From contig NZ_CDBT01000017.1 of assembly GCF_000819765.1 (NCBI RefSeq), positions 764 through 62,079 of the forward strand: a stretch of DNA of 61,316 nt. Direction: 5' to 3'. The notes beneath the pieces were generated by a model. It saw only the letters and a list, made by a program, of their open reading frames with translations. It was not told where the DNA came from and ran no database searches. The position numbers and the translations under genes were made by a program. This document shows, piece after piece, positions 7,821-16,988 of the stretch (the first letter of the stretch is position 1; each line of letters starts with the position of its first letter). This DNA comes from Aeromonas bivalvium. Lineage in GTDB: Bacteria; Pseudomonadota; Gammaproteobacteria; Enterobacterales; Aeromonadaceae.

Positions 7821-8321
7821 ATGAAGATTTCCATGATTGCCGCCATGGCCCGGGACAGGGTGATAGGGCTGGACAACCAGATGCCCTGGCACCTGCCCGC
7901 CGATCTGGCCCATTTCAAGCGGGTCACCCTGGGCAAGCCGGTGTTGATGGGACGCAAGACGTTCGAGTCCATTGGCCGCCCGCTGCCCGGACGACGTAAC
8001 CTGGTGATCAGCCGCAATGCCGGATTCACGGCGCCGGGTATCGAGGTGTTCTCCTCCATCGAGGACGCATTGACCACCCTGACCGAGGGGGAGGCGCCGG
8101 CGGAGTTGATGGTGATTGGCGGTGGTCATCTCTATGCCCAGCTGTTGCCGCGGGCGGATCGCCTCTATCTGACTCACATCGATCTGGCGGCCGAGGGGGA
8201 TACCCGCTTCCCGGAGTATGAGGGGCCGCAGTGGCGCTGTATCGAGCAGGAGATCTATCAGCCCGATGCACGCAACCCCCATTCCTACCGCTTCGAGACC
8301 CTGGAGCGGATCGCCGGTTGA
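7821..8321 (+). CDS. folA: dihydrofolate reductase
   Basis: A 166-residue chromosomal DHFR that reduces dihydrofolate to tetrahydrofolate with NADPH. Visible family signatures are IAAMARDRVIGLDNQMPWHLP near the start (acidic substrate-binding residue Asp27-type in the following PADLAHFK), GRKTFESIGRPLPGR for NADPH binding, and VIGGGHLYAQLLP. The length is close to E. coli FolA (159). The ATG at 7821 was chosen over upstream starts because family proteins begin MKISMIAA. It is convergent with apaH across a shared terminator, the E. coli arrangement. Confidence 0.95.
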   Translation: MKISMIAAMARDRVIGLDNQMPWHLPADLAHFKRVTLGKPVLMGRKTFESIGRPLPGRRNLVISRNAGFTAPGIEVFSSIEDALTTLTEGEAPAELMVIGGGHLYAQLLPRADRLYLTHIDLAAEGDTRFPEYEGPQWRCIEQEIYQPDARNPHSYRFETLERIAG

Positions 8322-8341
8322 TCCCCGGCGTCCCATCATGA

Positions 8342-8366
8342 AAAAAGGCCCGGTACGGGCCTTTTT
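8342..8366. terminator. bidirectional terminator between folA and apaH
   Basis: AAAAAGGCCCG, a 3-base loop and CGGGCCTTTTT form an 11-bp stem whose A and T tracts serve both convergent genes. Confidence 0.85.
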
Positions 8367-8380
8367 GCTGTCTGCGTCCC

Positions 8381-9208
8381 TCAGCGGGCGTAGGCGGGAC
8401 AGGGGGTGCTGAAGAGGGCGTCATCCTCCTGGCGCCACAGGGTGAGGCTGTTGCCCCAGACGCAGCCGGTATCGAGGGCCTTGATGTGGTCTCGCCCCGT
8501 GTTGCCCATCAGGGCCGCCCAGTGACCGAACACCAGGATGGGATCCTCGTCGCGACGCGTCCGCAGCTCGAACCAGGGACGCAGCCCAGGGGTGGATTCG
8601 TCCGGTCCCAGCTTGCACTTGAAGTCGAGTCGGCCATCGAGGTGGCAGAACCGCATCCGGGTGAAGCTGTTGATGATGTAGCGGTAGCGTTCTATGCCGA
8701 GCAGCCCTTCATGCCAGGCATCCGGCTGGTCGCCATACATGTGGTGCAGCAGCCACGAGTATTGATCCCCCCGCAGCAGTGTCTCCACTTCCCGGGCGCA
8801 GCGCCGGGCGGTCGCCACGTCCCAGCTGGGGGGCAGGCCGGCATGCACCATCAGCACGGGGCGGGTCGGATGCTCGCTCTCGGCGAGCAGGGGTCGATGG
8901 CGCAGCCAGTCGAGCAGCGCATCCCTGTCCGGCGCCTCCATCAGGTCGTGCAGCCTGTCTTTCTTCTTGAGCGGCGCCACCCCTTCGGCCACCGCCAGCA
9001 GGTGCAGATCGTGGTTGCCCAGGATGCAGACGGCGCGCTCGCCGAGGGAATGGGCATAGCGCAGCACGGCGAGGGAGTCCGGCCCCCTGGCCACCAGATC
9101 CCCCGCCAGCCAGAGGGTGTCATGGGCGGGATCGAAACCGGCCATATCGAGCAGGCGACGCAGGTCGTCATAGCAACCCTGCACATCGCCGACAAAACAG
9201 TTTGCCAT
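8381..9208 (-). CDS. apaH: symmetrical bis(5'-nucleosyl)-tetraphosphatase
   Basis: A 275-residue metallophosphatase that hydrolyses diadenosine tetraphosphate (Ap4A) to two ADP and also removes Np4-type RNA caps in E. coli. The metal-binding motifs GDVQGCYDD at the N-terminus, GDLVARGPDS and GNHDLHL are intact. The order apaG-apaH downstream of rsmA is conserved. The gap to apaG is only 6 bases, so both are translated from one mRNA, probably with the whole lptD-surA-pdxA-rsmA series. Confidence 0.95.
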   Translation of the reverse strand: MANCFVGDVQGCYDDLRRLLDMAGFDPAHDTLWLAGDLVARGPDSLAVLRYAHSLGERAVCILGNHDLHLLAVAEGVAPLKKKDRLHDLMEAPDRDALLDWLRHRPLLAESEHPTRPVLMVHAGLPPSWDVATARRCAREVETLLRGDQYSWLLHHMYGDQPDAWHEGLLGIERYRYIINSFTRMRFCHLDGRLDFKCKLGPDESTPGLRPWFELRTRRDEDPILVFGHWAALMGNTGRDHIKALDTGCVWGNSLTLWRQEDDALFSTPCPAYAR

Positions 9209-9214
9209 GGGACC

Positions 9215-9577
9215 TCAGTTGATGATGTGGGGGACGGCCAGGGTGAAGGGGGCGATGGGGGCCTCGAACTCGTGGCCCGCCTCGTCACGCATCAGATAAC
9301 TCCCCTCCATCACCCCCAGCGGCGTGTCGAGGGGCACCCCGCTCTGGTAGCGGAACGTCTCGCCGGGGGCGATGACGGGCTGTTCACCGACCACTCCGGG
9401 TCCCTCTACCTCGATCCGCTTGCCGTTGGCGTCCGTGATGAGCCAGCGGCGGGCGAGCAGCTGCGCCTTGCCCGGCCCCAGGTTCTGGATCTCGATGAGA
9501 TAGAGGAACTGGTAAGGGTCCCGGCTGCCCTCGATATAGCTGGGGTGGGGGCGGATCTGTATGGTCGGTGTCGCCAT
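9215..9577 (-). CDS. apaG: Co2+/Mg2+ efflux-associated protein ApaG
   Basis: A 120-residue protein with the ApaG fibronectin-like fold (YLIEIQNLGPGKAQLLARRW near the N-terminus, PGETFRYQSGVPLDTPLG in the middle). Its biochemical role is not settled; mutants in Salmonella are altered in Co2+ resistance. It lies 4 bases downstream of rsmA and 6 upstream of apaH, all on the minus strand. The length is near that of E. coli ApaG (125). Confidence 0.93.
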   Translation of the reverse strand: MATPTIQIRPHPSYIEGSRDPYQFLYLIEIQNLGPGKAQLLARRWLITDANGKRIEVEGPGVVGEQPVIAPGETFRYQSGVPLDTPLGVMEGSYLMRDEAGHEFEAPIAPFTLAVPHIIN

Positions 9578-9581
9578 GGCG

Positions 9582-10394
9582 TCAGCCCTGCTGCTGATCG
9601 GCCAGCCAGTTGGCCACGGTCACGAACTGCTCTAGGGAGAGGTTCTCCGGGCGCAGGTTGCCGTCGATGCCAAGCTCGGCCAGCTGGGCTTCGGTGATGA
9701 AGTTCGCGAAGCTGTTGCGGATGGTCTTGCGGCGCTGACCGAAGCCTTCGGTGCAGACCCGGTTCAGGCAGCGAATGTCTTTCGCGACGATTGTCGGGTT
9801 CTTGTGGGGCACCAGGCGCACCACGGCGGAATCCACCTTGGGGGCCGGCTTGAAGGCACCCGGGCCCACTTCCAGCACGGGGATCACCTGGCAGTAGTAC
9901 TGGGTCATCACGCTCAGGCGGCCATAGGCCTTGCTGCCGGGGCCGGCGGCCAGACGCAGCACCACCTCTTTTTGCAGCATGAAGTGCATGTCTTCCACCC
10001 GGTCGGCGAAGTCGCACAGGTGGAAGATGAGGGGGGTGGAGATGTTGTAGGGCAGGTTGCCGAAGATGCGCAGCGGCCCCTTGCCTTCTCCCATCAGGGT
10101 GCTGAAGTCGAAGCGCATGGCATCGGCCTCGATGACGGTCAGCTTGTCCTTGAGGGTGGGGTGTTCGCGCAGGCGCGCCGCCAGATCCCGGTCCAGCTCG
10201 ACCACGGTCATCTTGTCCATCTGGGCGGCGACCGGCTCGGTCAGCGCGGCCAGGCCCGGGCCTATCTCCACCAGGTTCTGGCCCGGCTGGGGGTTGATGG
10301 CGGCCACGATCTGGTCGATCACATAGCTGTCGTGCAAGAAGTTCTGACCGAAACGCTTACGGGCCGTGTGGCCCATGTGCATCTTACTGCTCAT
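9582..10394 (-). CDS. rsmA: 16S rRNA dimethyladenosine transferase
   Basis: A 270-residue SAM-dependent methyltransferase that dimethylates A1518 and A1519 near the 3' end of 16S rRNA. Visible motifs are [11 protein letters not shown] at the N-terminus, [13 protein letters not shown] for SAM binding, and the catalytic NLPYNIST. Loss of the enzyme gives kasugamycin resistance in E. coli (older name ksgA). Its ATG overlaps the pdxA stop (ATGA), so translation is probably coupled. Confidence 0.95.
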   Translation of the reverse strand: MSSKMHMGHTARKRFGQNFLHDSYVIDQIVAAINPQPGQNLVEIGPGLAALTEPVAAQMDKMTVVELDRDLAARLREHPTLKDKLTVIEADAMRFDFSTLMGEGKGPLRIFGNLPYNISTPLIFHLCDFADRVEDMHFMLQKEVVLRLAAGPGSKAYGRLSVMTQYYCQVIPVLEVGPGAFKPAPKVDSAVVRLVPHKNPTIVAKDIRCLNRVCTEGFGQRRKTIRNSFANFITEAQLAELGIDGNLRPENLSLEQFVTVANWLADQQQG

Positions 10395-11380
10395 ATTTTT
10401 TTCTCTACCATCAAGATGGCGTGGTTAAGCGCGGTGACCAGGCTGCCCGAGTCTGCCAGGCCCTTGCCTGCCAGATCCAGTGCGGTGCCGTGGTCCACCG
10501 AGGTGCGGATGAAGGGGAGTCCGAGGGTGATATTGACCGAGCGCCCGAAGCCCTTGTATTTGAGCACGGGCAGCCCCTGGTCGTGGTACATGGTGAGTAC
10601 CGCGTCCGCATCCTTGAGGTACTTCTCCTGGAACAGGGTATCGGCTGGCAGGGGGCCAACCAGATCGATCCCCTCCTGGCGCAGGGCGTCCAGGGCGGGC
10701 TCGATGACATCCATCTCTTCACGGCCCAGGTGACCCCCTTCCCCGGCGTGGGGATTGAGGCCGCAGACATAGATCCTGGGGGCCTTGATGCCGAACTTGT
10801 CTCTGAGGTCGGCATTGAGGATGCGGATCACCTTGCCCAGGCGCTCCGCCGTGATGGCGCGGGCGACGCAGGCGAGGGGAATATGGGTGGTGGCCAGCGC
10901 CACCCGCAGGCCGTCGGTGGCGAGCAGCATGACCACATCCGGTACCCCCGCCTGCTGGGCGAAGAATTCGGTGTGGCCGCTGAAGGAGACCCCGGCCTGG
11001 TTGATGATGCCCTTGTGCACGGGCCCGGTCACCACGGCGGCAAATTCACCGTTCATGTTGCCGTCGCAGGCACGCTGCAAGGTGGCCAGCACATAGGCGC
11101 CATTGGCCTCGTCGAGCTGACCGGCCTGCTCGGGGGCGCCGAGGGCGACCGGACACAGGGTCAGGGTGCCGGCCCGCTGGGGGCGGGCAGGCTGGGCGGG
11201 ATCATAGGGCAGGAGCGCGATCTCAAGCCCGAGGGCCTTGGCCCGGCGCTGCATCAGCTCGGGGGAGGCAATCACCACCAACTGGTGGGGCCAGTCGCGC
11301 CGGGCGATGTCGAGTACCAGATCCGGCCCTATGCCGGCCGGCTCACCCGGGGTGATGGCAAGACGCTGACAGGTGATCAA
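10391..11380 (-). CDS. pdxA: 4-hydroxythreonine-4-phosphate dehydrogenase
   Basis: A 329-residue enzyme of pyridoxal phosphate synthesis that oxidises 4-phosphohydroxy-L-threonine with NAD. It begins [20 protein letters not shown], where the TPGEPAGIG segment is typical; later GHTEFFAQQ and the metal-site region [13 protein letters not shown] are intact. The start codon is TTG, which overlaps the surA stop (TTGA); no in-frame ATG upstream would keep the family N-terminus. The unusual start may lower yield relative to surA and couple the two genes. Confidence 0.94.
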   Translation of the reverse strand: MITCQRLAITPGEPAGIGPDLVLDIARRDWPHQLVVIASPELMQRRAKALGLEIALLPYDPAQPARPQRAGTLTLCPVALGAPEQAGQLDEANGAYVLATLQRACDGNMNGEFAAVVTGPVHKGIINQAGVSFSGHTEFFAQQAGVPDVVMLLATDGLRVALATTHIPLACVARAITAERLGKVIRILNADLRDKFGIKAPRIYVCGLNPHAGEGGHLGREEMDVIEPALDALRQEGIDLVGPLPADTLFQEKYLKDADAVLTMYHDQGLPVLKYKGFGRSVNITLGLPFIRTSVDHGTALDLAGKGLADSGSLVTALNHAILMVEKKI

Positions 11381-12681
11381 CTGCCGGCACCTTCGATGCG
11401 GATATAGGCCTCGTCACGCAGCTCGTCGAGCCATGCCTGGGACTCTTCCACGAAGCGACGGTTGTAGATCAGCTGATAGGCGCGCTGCTCCTGGGCCTTG
11501 TCGGTGGCATCCTGGCTGCGTCTCTCTTCCAGCTGCACCAGGTGCCAGCCGTGGCTGGTCCGGAAGGGCTCGCTGTACTGGCCGGGCTGCAGGCGGTTGA
11601 CCATGTCACGGAATTCCGGCACATAGACGTTGGGATCGGACCAGCCCAGCTCGCCGCCCTGCACCGCAGAGCCGGGATCTTCGGAGTACTTCTCCGCCAG
11701 GGCGGCGAAGTCGGCCTTGCCGCTCTTGATGTCGTGGAGGAAGCCGTCCAGCATGCCCTTGGCCTTCTCTTCGCTCAGTATGATGGAGGGCTTGATCAGG
11801 ATGTGGCGAGCCTTCACCTCGGTCTGCACCACCTGCTGTAGACCCTTGGTATCGAACACCTTGACGATGTGCAGACCGGCGCCGGAGCGCAGCGGGCCGA
11901 CGATGTCCCCCTTCTTGGCACCCTGTACCGCTTCGGCCATCAGGGTGGGCATGCCTTGCGGGCTCATCCAGCCCCAGTCACCCCCTTCCAGGGCCTTGGG
12001 ACCGTTGCTCTCGGCGATGGCCAGCTCACGGAAGTCGGCGCCGCCACGTAGCCGGGTCAGCAGGCTCTCTATCTTGGCCTTGGCGGCATTGAGCTGCTCG
12101 GCGCTCGGGTTGTCCGGCAGGGCGATCTGGATGTGACCGACGTGGTACTCCTGCTGCTGCTGGCCCTGGGCCTGCAACGCCTGTACCACCTGCTTGACTT
12201 CCTGATCCGAGATGTTGATGCGGCGGCGGATCTGGTTGCGGCGCACCTCGTTCATCAGGATCTCGCGGCGTACCTCTTCCCGGTACTGGGCATAGCTCAT
12301 GCCCTCGCGCTCCAGCTGGGCCCGCAGTTGCTCCAGGCTCATCTTGTTGTCCGCCGCTATGCTGCGGATGGCCTGCTCGAGCTGGGTGTCGCTGATCTTG
12401 AGGCCCTGTCTGTCCGCCAGTTGCAGCTGCAGGCTCTCCTGGATCAGGCGATCCAGCGCCTGTTTGCGCAGGGTGGCGTCATCGGGCAGCGCCTGGCCGC
12501 TCTCCTTGGCCGAGAACTTGATCTTGTTGACCAGGGCATCCTGCTGGCTGGCGAGTACTACATCCTTGTTGACCACGGCCAGCACCTTGTCGATGAGCTC
12601 GGGGGAGGCAAACGCGCTCTGGCTCATGACTCCGAACAGACCTGCGGTCAGCAGGGAAATCCACGTCTTCTTCATATCCAT
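11377..12681 (-). CDS. surA: periplasmic peptidyl-prolyl isomerase and outer-membrane protein chaperone SurA
   Basis: A 434-residue periplasmic protein starting with a Sec signal peptide (cleavage near SAFAS). The chaperone N-domain is followed by two parvulin PPIase domains (around 175-270 and 285-385; [11 protein letters not shown] begins the second) and a C-terminal helix. SurA delivers unfolded beta-barrel proteins to BAM, and its gene lies between lptD, one of its main clients, and pdxA as in E. coli. It starts 23 bases after the lptD stop. Confidence 0.95.
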   Translation of the reverse strand: MDMKKTWISLLTAGLFGVMSQSAFASPELIDKVLAVVNKDVVLASQQDALVNKIKFSAKESGQALPDDATLRKQALDRLIQESLQLQLADRQGLKISDTQLEQAIRSIAADNKMSLEQLRAQLEREGMSYAQYREEVRREILMNEVRRNQIRRRINISDQEVKQVVQALQAQGQQQQEYHVGHIQIALPDNPSAEQLNAAKAKIESLLTRLRGGADFRELAIAESNGPKALEGGDWGWMSPQGMPTLMAEAVQGAKKGDIVGPLRSGAGLHIVKVFDTKGLQQVVQTEVKARHILIKPSIILSEEKAKGMLDGFLHDIKSGKADFAALAEKYSEDPGSAVQGGELGWSDPNVYVPEFRDMVNRLQPGQYSEPFRTSHGWHLVQLEERRSQDATDKAQEQRAYQLIYNRRFVEESQAWLDELRDEAYIRIEGAGS

Positions 12682-12704
12682 CTCTCAAGGCGTTTTGCGA
12701 TGAC

Positions 12705-15116
12705 TCACTGGTCCCGCAGGTTAAACGGACGAATGTAAGGCAGGGCATCGGTATCCAGGCTGGTGCCCTTGGCACCCGTACCCACACTGCCCAATCCTTT
12801 CATCTCAAACTGGATGCCGAAACTACGCTCCGAGGTGGGCTGGTAGGTGACGTTATCCGGGCTGTTGACCCATTCCAGGTTGAAGTTGATGCTCCAGCAG
12901 CAGGAGTCATATTTGATCCCTACCTTGCGGTCAACATTCACGTTCTGATCCAGGTCGTAGTAGTAGCCGCCATAGAGGTGCCACCGGTCGTTGAGGGGGG
13001 TACCGAGCAACATGCCGACCTGGTTGATGTCGGCGCTCTCGCCACTGCGGGAGAGGTCGTAGTTGGCATCGCGCACGAAGCGGTAGTTGAGCTGGCTCAG
13101 CAGCTTCTCGTGGCGATACTCCAGGGCGCTGTTGGCGGAGCTGAACTCCTTCTCCTGCACGTCATACTGGGCACCGACGTGGGCAAACCACTGCTCGCTT
13201 ATCTTGGCATCCCCCTCGAATGACAAGGGTGAGCGGGTGTTGGTGCTCGCCTCGTCGCTGGGATAGAGGGTGACCCTGGGGGCGACGAAGTCGAATGCCT
13301 GGGCCAGGGCCAGGCGCAGGCGCTCGTCACCGACGGCATCATAGACCCGGCTGGTGACCCCGACAGAGACTCGGTTGGAGTCGCTGATCCGATCCAGCCC
13401 GGCGAAGCGGCGATCGCTGAACAGGCTGTAGTAGTCCTGGCGCATGCTGGTCGAGTCGTAGATGCCTATGTTGTCCTGATCCTTGTAGGGGATATAGAGG
13501 TACTGGAACTCGGGCTCCAGGGTCTGGTTGGCACGCTCGCCGAACCAGTCCTGCTGACGATCGAAGGTGAGGCCACCCTTGAGGCGGAACGAGGGCAACA
13601 CCCGGGTGACGTTGTCGTCGAGGTGGGTCAGCCCCTTGTTGCGGTAGTAGCTGGTGAGCTTGCTGGTATCCGGGACATCCTGATTGTACTGGGTGTACAT
13701 CAGCTTGTACTGGCTGTCGAGGTAGTAACCGTCCGCATCGATGAGCGGCACCGTCAGGGTCGGCGCGCTGTAGAGGCGGGTGCCGGTATAGGCTTCTCCT
13801 ATGGTGGACTGGTCGTTGTCATAGCCGAAATTGGTCAGCTCTGTGTTCCAGGCCAGATCGTACCAGCGGCCCTGATGGTAATAGTTGTGGTTGATGCGCG
13901 GCAGCATGGTGTGGGGCTGCTGGGCACCGGCCAGCAGGATCTGGTAGGTGCGCGCCTCCGTGGTCAGGTTCCAGTTCTGCTGGTAGTAGCCGGCGGTGAG
14001 GGACTGTTGCAACTGGTTGTCGACCTGGGTGCCGACCGGCGGCGAAAAGTCATTGAAATAGTTGTAGTCGTTGTCCCGCACCTTGGTGTAGTCGAGGGAG
14101 ACCACCAGGGCGTTGTCGAGGAAAAGAGAGGTGTGACGGGCGCTCAGCAGGTAACGGTGACCATCGGCAAGATAGTCGTTGAGGCTGGCCGTGTCGTCAT
14201 ACTGCTTGTCGTCTGCCAGGTTCTCGAAATAGAGGGTGCCGCTGTGGGCCGGGTCCGGCATGTAGCGGAACTCGACCTGCTCCATCAGGCCGCGCCTGTC
14301 CATGAAACGGGAGCTGATGGTGGCGTCGTAGTTGGGGGCGATATTCCAGTAGAAGGGCTGGTTGATGTCCATGCCGTTCTTGGAACTCTGCTCATAGCTG
14401 GGGTAGAGCAGACCCGTCTTGCGCTCGTCCTTGATGGGGAAGTTGATATAGGGGAAGTAGAACACAGGGTAGTCATAGAGCCAGAGGCTGGCGTTCCAGG
14501 CTTCGCCGAACACCTCGTTCTGGTCGATGTCGATGCTGCCCGCCTTCAGGGTCCAGGCTTCCTGGCCCGGTGGGCAGGTGGTGTACTGGGCCCCTTCCAG
14601 GGTGATGTTCTGGTTGTTGTTGGTCATGATGACCCGATCGGCCGAGCCGCGCACCGCAGAGCCATGGACCTGATACTTGCCCTCTTCGAGCTCTGAATCC
14701 TTGGTATCCAGGTTGGACTTGAGGGTCTTGTCGCTGGTGACCGTGATCTGGCCATCGTTGTAGTAGATGTTGCCGATGGCGATCACATCCCGGCTCTTCT
14801 GGTCGAGCTGGGCATAATCGGAGTCAAACTTGCGCACGCCCTGACGCACCTTGACGTCGCCTTCATAGACGGCGGTGCCGCCCTGCTTGGCTTCGAGCCG
14901 GTCGGCGTCCACCTCCACCGGCAGGGCATTGGCATCCTGACTGGCGGGGGCTTTTTCTATCTTGGGAACATAGTCATAGCAGAGCTCGTCCAGCAGACCC
15001 GTGGCGGCGGGTACGCTCATTGGCGCAGCCTGGAGATATGCCGGGCTCAACAGCGCCGGAGCAAGGCCAATGGTCAGGGCGATGGGACAGGCACGCCCCA
15101 GTGTCCATTTTGTCAT
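12705..15116 (-). CDS. lptD: LPS assembly outer-membrane protein LptD
   Basis: An 803-residue outer-membrane beta barrel that, with LptE, inserts lipopolysaccharide in the outer leaflet. The signal peptide MTKWTLGRACPIALTIGLAP is followed by an LptA-like periplasmic domain (VDADRLEAKQGGTAVYEGDV) and a long aromatic-rich barrel. A Cys pair CCW near the C-terminus (KYDSCCWSI) and a Cys in the N-terminal part fit the known disulfide pattern. I chose ATG 15116 because the upstream in-frame ATG at 15200 would place 28 residues before the signal peptide. Confidence 0.94.
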   Translation of the reverse strand: MTKWTLGRACPIALTIGLAPALLSPAYLQAAPMSVPAATGLLDELCYDYVPKIEKAPASQDANALPVEVDADRLEAKQGGTAVYEGDVKVRQGVRKFDSDYAQLDQKSRDVIAIGNIYYNDGQITVTSDKTLKSNLDTKDSELEEGKYQVHGSAVRGSADRVIMTNNNQNITLEGAQYTTCPPGQEAWTLKAGSIDIDQNEVFGEAWNASLWLYDYPVFYFPYINFPIKDERKTGLLYPSYEQSSKNGMDINQPFYWNIAPNYDATISSRFMDRRGLMEQVEFRYMPDPAHSGTLYFENLADDKQYDDTASLNDYLADGHRYLLSARHTSLFLDNALVVSLDYTKVRDNDYNYFNDFSPPVGTQVDNQLQQSLTAGYYQQNWNLTTEARTYQILLAGAQQPHTMLPRINHNYYHQGRWYDLAWNTELTNFGYDNDQSTIGEAYTGTRLYSAPTLTVPLIDADGYYLDSQYKLMYTQYNQDVPDTSKLTSYYRNKGLTHLDDNVTRVLPSFRLKGGLTFDRQQDWFGERANQTLEPEFQYLYIPYKDQDNIGIYDSTSMRQDYYSLFSDRRFAGLDRISDSNRVSVGVTSRVYDAVGDERLRLALAQAFDFVAPRVTLYPSDEASTNTRSPLSFEGDAKISEQWFAHVGAQYDVQEKEFSSANSALEYRHEKLLSQLNYRFVRDANYDLSRSGESADINQVGMLLGTPLNDRWHLYGGYYYDLDQNVNVDRKVGIKYDSCCWSINFNLEWVNSPDNVTYQPTSERSFGIQFEMKGLGSVGTGAKGTSLDTDALPYIRPFNLRDQ

Positions 15117-15188
15117 GTAGAAGACTCGCGCAATCCGTATCGAAACGGCTGATTCAAGAGCATGCATAATACGCCAGGACTCATCGAG

Positions 15189-15216
15189 TTGACATTGCAT
15201 CTCATTGCTTTATGTT
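15189..15216 (+). promoter_or_regulatory. promoter for amgK-murU
   Basis: TTGACA and TATGTT are separated by 16 bases in the lptD/amgK divergent region; the start would be about 65 bases before the amgK ATG. Confidence 0.5.
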
Positions 15217-15290
15217 AGCCGGCAATGATAAAGCATTATTGCGGCCAGGGCTAACAGCCAAGCGCTGCTTTCCACCTTGGTCCTTCACCC

Positions 15291-16307
15291 ATGCCAGATC
15301 GTTTTGACTCCCTGCTCCAGTTCGCTCGCCACCACACGGGCGACCACACCCTGACCTTGTCTCTCATTTCCGGCGACGCCAGTTTCCGTCGATACTATCG
15401 GGGCGGCGGCCTTGTCTGGGTGGATGCCAATCCACAAACAGAGAAAAATCAAGAGTTTGTCCGCAATGCTTCGGCCCTGCACGCAAGGGGCCTGCTGGCT
15501 CCCGAGGTGCGGGCGGTCGATTATGCTCTCGGGCTGCTGGCGGTGACGGATCTGGGCGACACCCAGCTCATCCGTTGCCTGGACGAGACCTGCGTGCTGG
15601 CCTGGTATCAGAAAGCCATCGCCTTGCTGCCGCGGCTCGGTGGCGTGACCCTCTCGCTTGAGCCCTTCGATGCCGCCTTCATGGCCCGGGAAAACGCCAT
15701 CTTCCCCGAATGGCTGCTGGGTCAGCACCTCAATCTGACCCTGGACGAGGACGAGCGACGACAGCTCGAGGACACCTTCGCCTGCCTCACCGAGAACAAC
15801 CTGGCCCAGCCCCAGGGGGTGATGCACCGGGATTTCCACAGCCGCAACCTGATGGTGTGTGGTGGCGACACCCCGGACGAGAGCGAGCTGGCCATCATAG
15901 ATTTTCAGGACATGGTCATCGGGCCGCTGAGCTATGACCTGGTCTCCCTGCTCAAGGACTGCTATGTGCGCTGGCCGGACGAGGTGATGGAGCAGGGCAT
16001 GCGCCACGGCTTCGAGACCCTGAGCCGCGCCAATCTGCTGGCCGGGCTCGACTATGCCAGTTTCCGTCGTCATGCAGATCTGACCGGCATGCAGCGTCAC
16101 CTGAAGGCGGCGGGGCTCTTCACCCGCCTTTATCACAGGGATGGCAAATCCGGCTATCTCAAGGACATTCCCCGCACCCTGGGTTATGTGGTGGATGCGT
16201 GTCGTATCCATGGCGAAGCCCATCCGGTGCTGAAGGCATTTGGCGACTGGCTGGTGCGCCGGGTGCTGCCCGGCTTTGCGCCACGACAAGCGGGTGAGGG
16301 CGAATGA
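15291..16307 (+). CDS. amgK: cell-wall sugar kinase (AmgK-like, aminoglycoside phosphotransferase fold)
   Basis: A 338-residue kinase of the aminoglycoside phosphotransferase/choline kinase fold. The catalytic loop MHRDFHSRNLMV and the metal site IIDFQDMVIGPLSYDLVSLL are intact. In Pseudomonas AmgK phosphorylates N-acetylmuramate and N-acetylglucosamine at C1, and MurU then makes UDP-MurNAc, a recycling route that bypasses MurA. The downstream overlapping murU homologue and the position next to lptD match the Pseudomonas locus, so this assignment is stronger than fold alone. I see no good ribosome site before the ATG at 15291. Confidence 0.82.
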   Translation: MPDRFDSLLQFARHHTGDHTLTLSLISGDASFRRYYRGGGLVWVDANPQTEKNQEFVRNASALHARGLLAPEVRAVDYALGLLAVTDLGDTQLIRCLDETCVLAWYQKAIALLPRLGGVTLSLEPFDAAFMARENAIFPEWLLGQHLNLTLDEDERRQLEDTFACLTENNLAQPQGVMHRDFHSRNLMVCGGDTPDESELAIIDFQDMVIGPLSYDLVSLLKDCYVRWPDEVMEQGMRHGFETLSRANLLAGLDYASFRRHADLTGMQRHLKAAGLFTRLYHRDGKSGYLKDIPRTLGYVVDACRIHGEAHPVLKAFGDWLVRRVLPGFAPRQAGEGE

Positions 16308-16972
16308 AGGCGATGATCCTGGCCGCCGGCCGTGGCGAGCGGATGCGCCCGCTGACCGACACTCTGCCCAAGCCGCTCTTGGCGGTGGGGGGCAAGCCCC
16401 TCATCGTGCACCATATCGAGAAACTCAAGGCGGCCGGGGTAAGCGAGCTGGTCATCAATCACGCCTGGCTCGGCCACAAGCTGGTGGCGGCCCTCGGCGA
16501 TGGCCGCCAGTTCGGGGTGCAGATAGCCTGGTCGGCGGAGGAGAGCGCCCTGGAGACGGCGGGGGGCATAGTGCAGGCCCTGCCCCTGCTCGGCGATGCC
16601 CCGTTTCTGGTGATCAACGGTGATACCTGGCTCGATGCGGATTATGGCGCTCTGGTGCACCAGCCGCTGGGGGCGGATCTCGCTCACCTCTGGCTGGTGC
16701 CCAATCCGCCCCAGCATCCCGAGGGGGACTTCTCCCTCGCCGCAGACAGGGTGCAAGACAGGCCCGGCCTGACCTTCAGCGGCATCGGCCTCTATCGGCC
16801 CGAGGCCTTTGCCCCCCTCGCCCAGGGCAGCCGCAAGCTGGCGCCCCTGCTGCGCGACTGGATGGCTCAGGGACGGGTCGGCGGTTCGCGTCTGGTCGGT
16901 GAGTGGCGTGATATCGGTACCGTGGCGCGTCTGCGCGCCCTGGATGACGAGCTGGCAGGCTCCACTAATTGA
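16304..16972 (+). CDS. murU: N-acetylmuramate 1-phosphate uridylyltransferase (MurU-like)
   Basis: A 222-residue nucleotidyltransferase. The signature LAAGRGERMRPLTDTLPKPL lies at the N-terminus, with a metal-binding Asp in VINGDTWLDAD. MurU transfers UMP to MurNAc-1-phosphate, giving UDP-MurNAc directly from recycled peptidoglycan sugar. The ATG overlaps the amgK stop (ATGA), showing coupled translation. The alternative is a glucose-1-phosphate or mannose-1-phosphate nucleotidyltransferase, but the amgK partner favours MurU. djlA starts 16 bases downstream. Confidence 0.82.
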   Translation: MKAMILAAGRGERMRPLTDTLPKPLLAVGGKPLIVHHIEKLKAAGVSELVINHAWLGHKLVAALGDGRQFGVQIAWSAEESALETAGGIVQALPLLGDAPFLVINGDTWLDADYGALVHQPLGADLAHLWLVPNPPQHPEGDFSLAADRVQDRPGLTFSGIGLYRPEAFAPLAQGSRKLAPLLRDWMAQGRVGGSRLVGEWRDIGTVARLRALDDELAGSTN

Positions 16973-16988
16973 GATGAGGTCTTGAGTC

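Noticed and set aside
13623-14696. 357-codon plus-strand frame opposite lptD
   Set aside because: Low-complexity Val/Gly-rich shadow of the barrel-coding strand; no ribosome site or domain.
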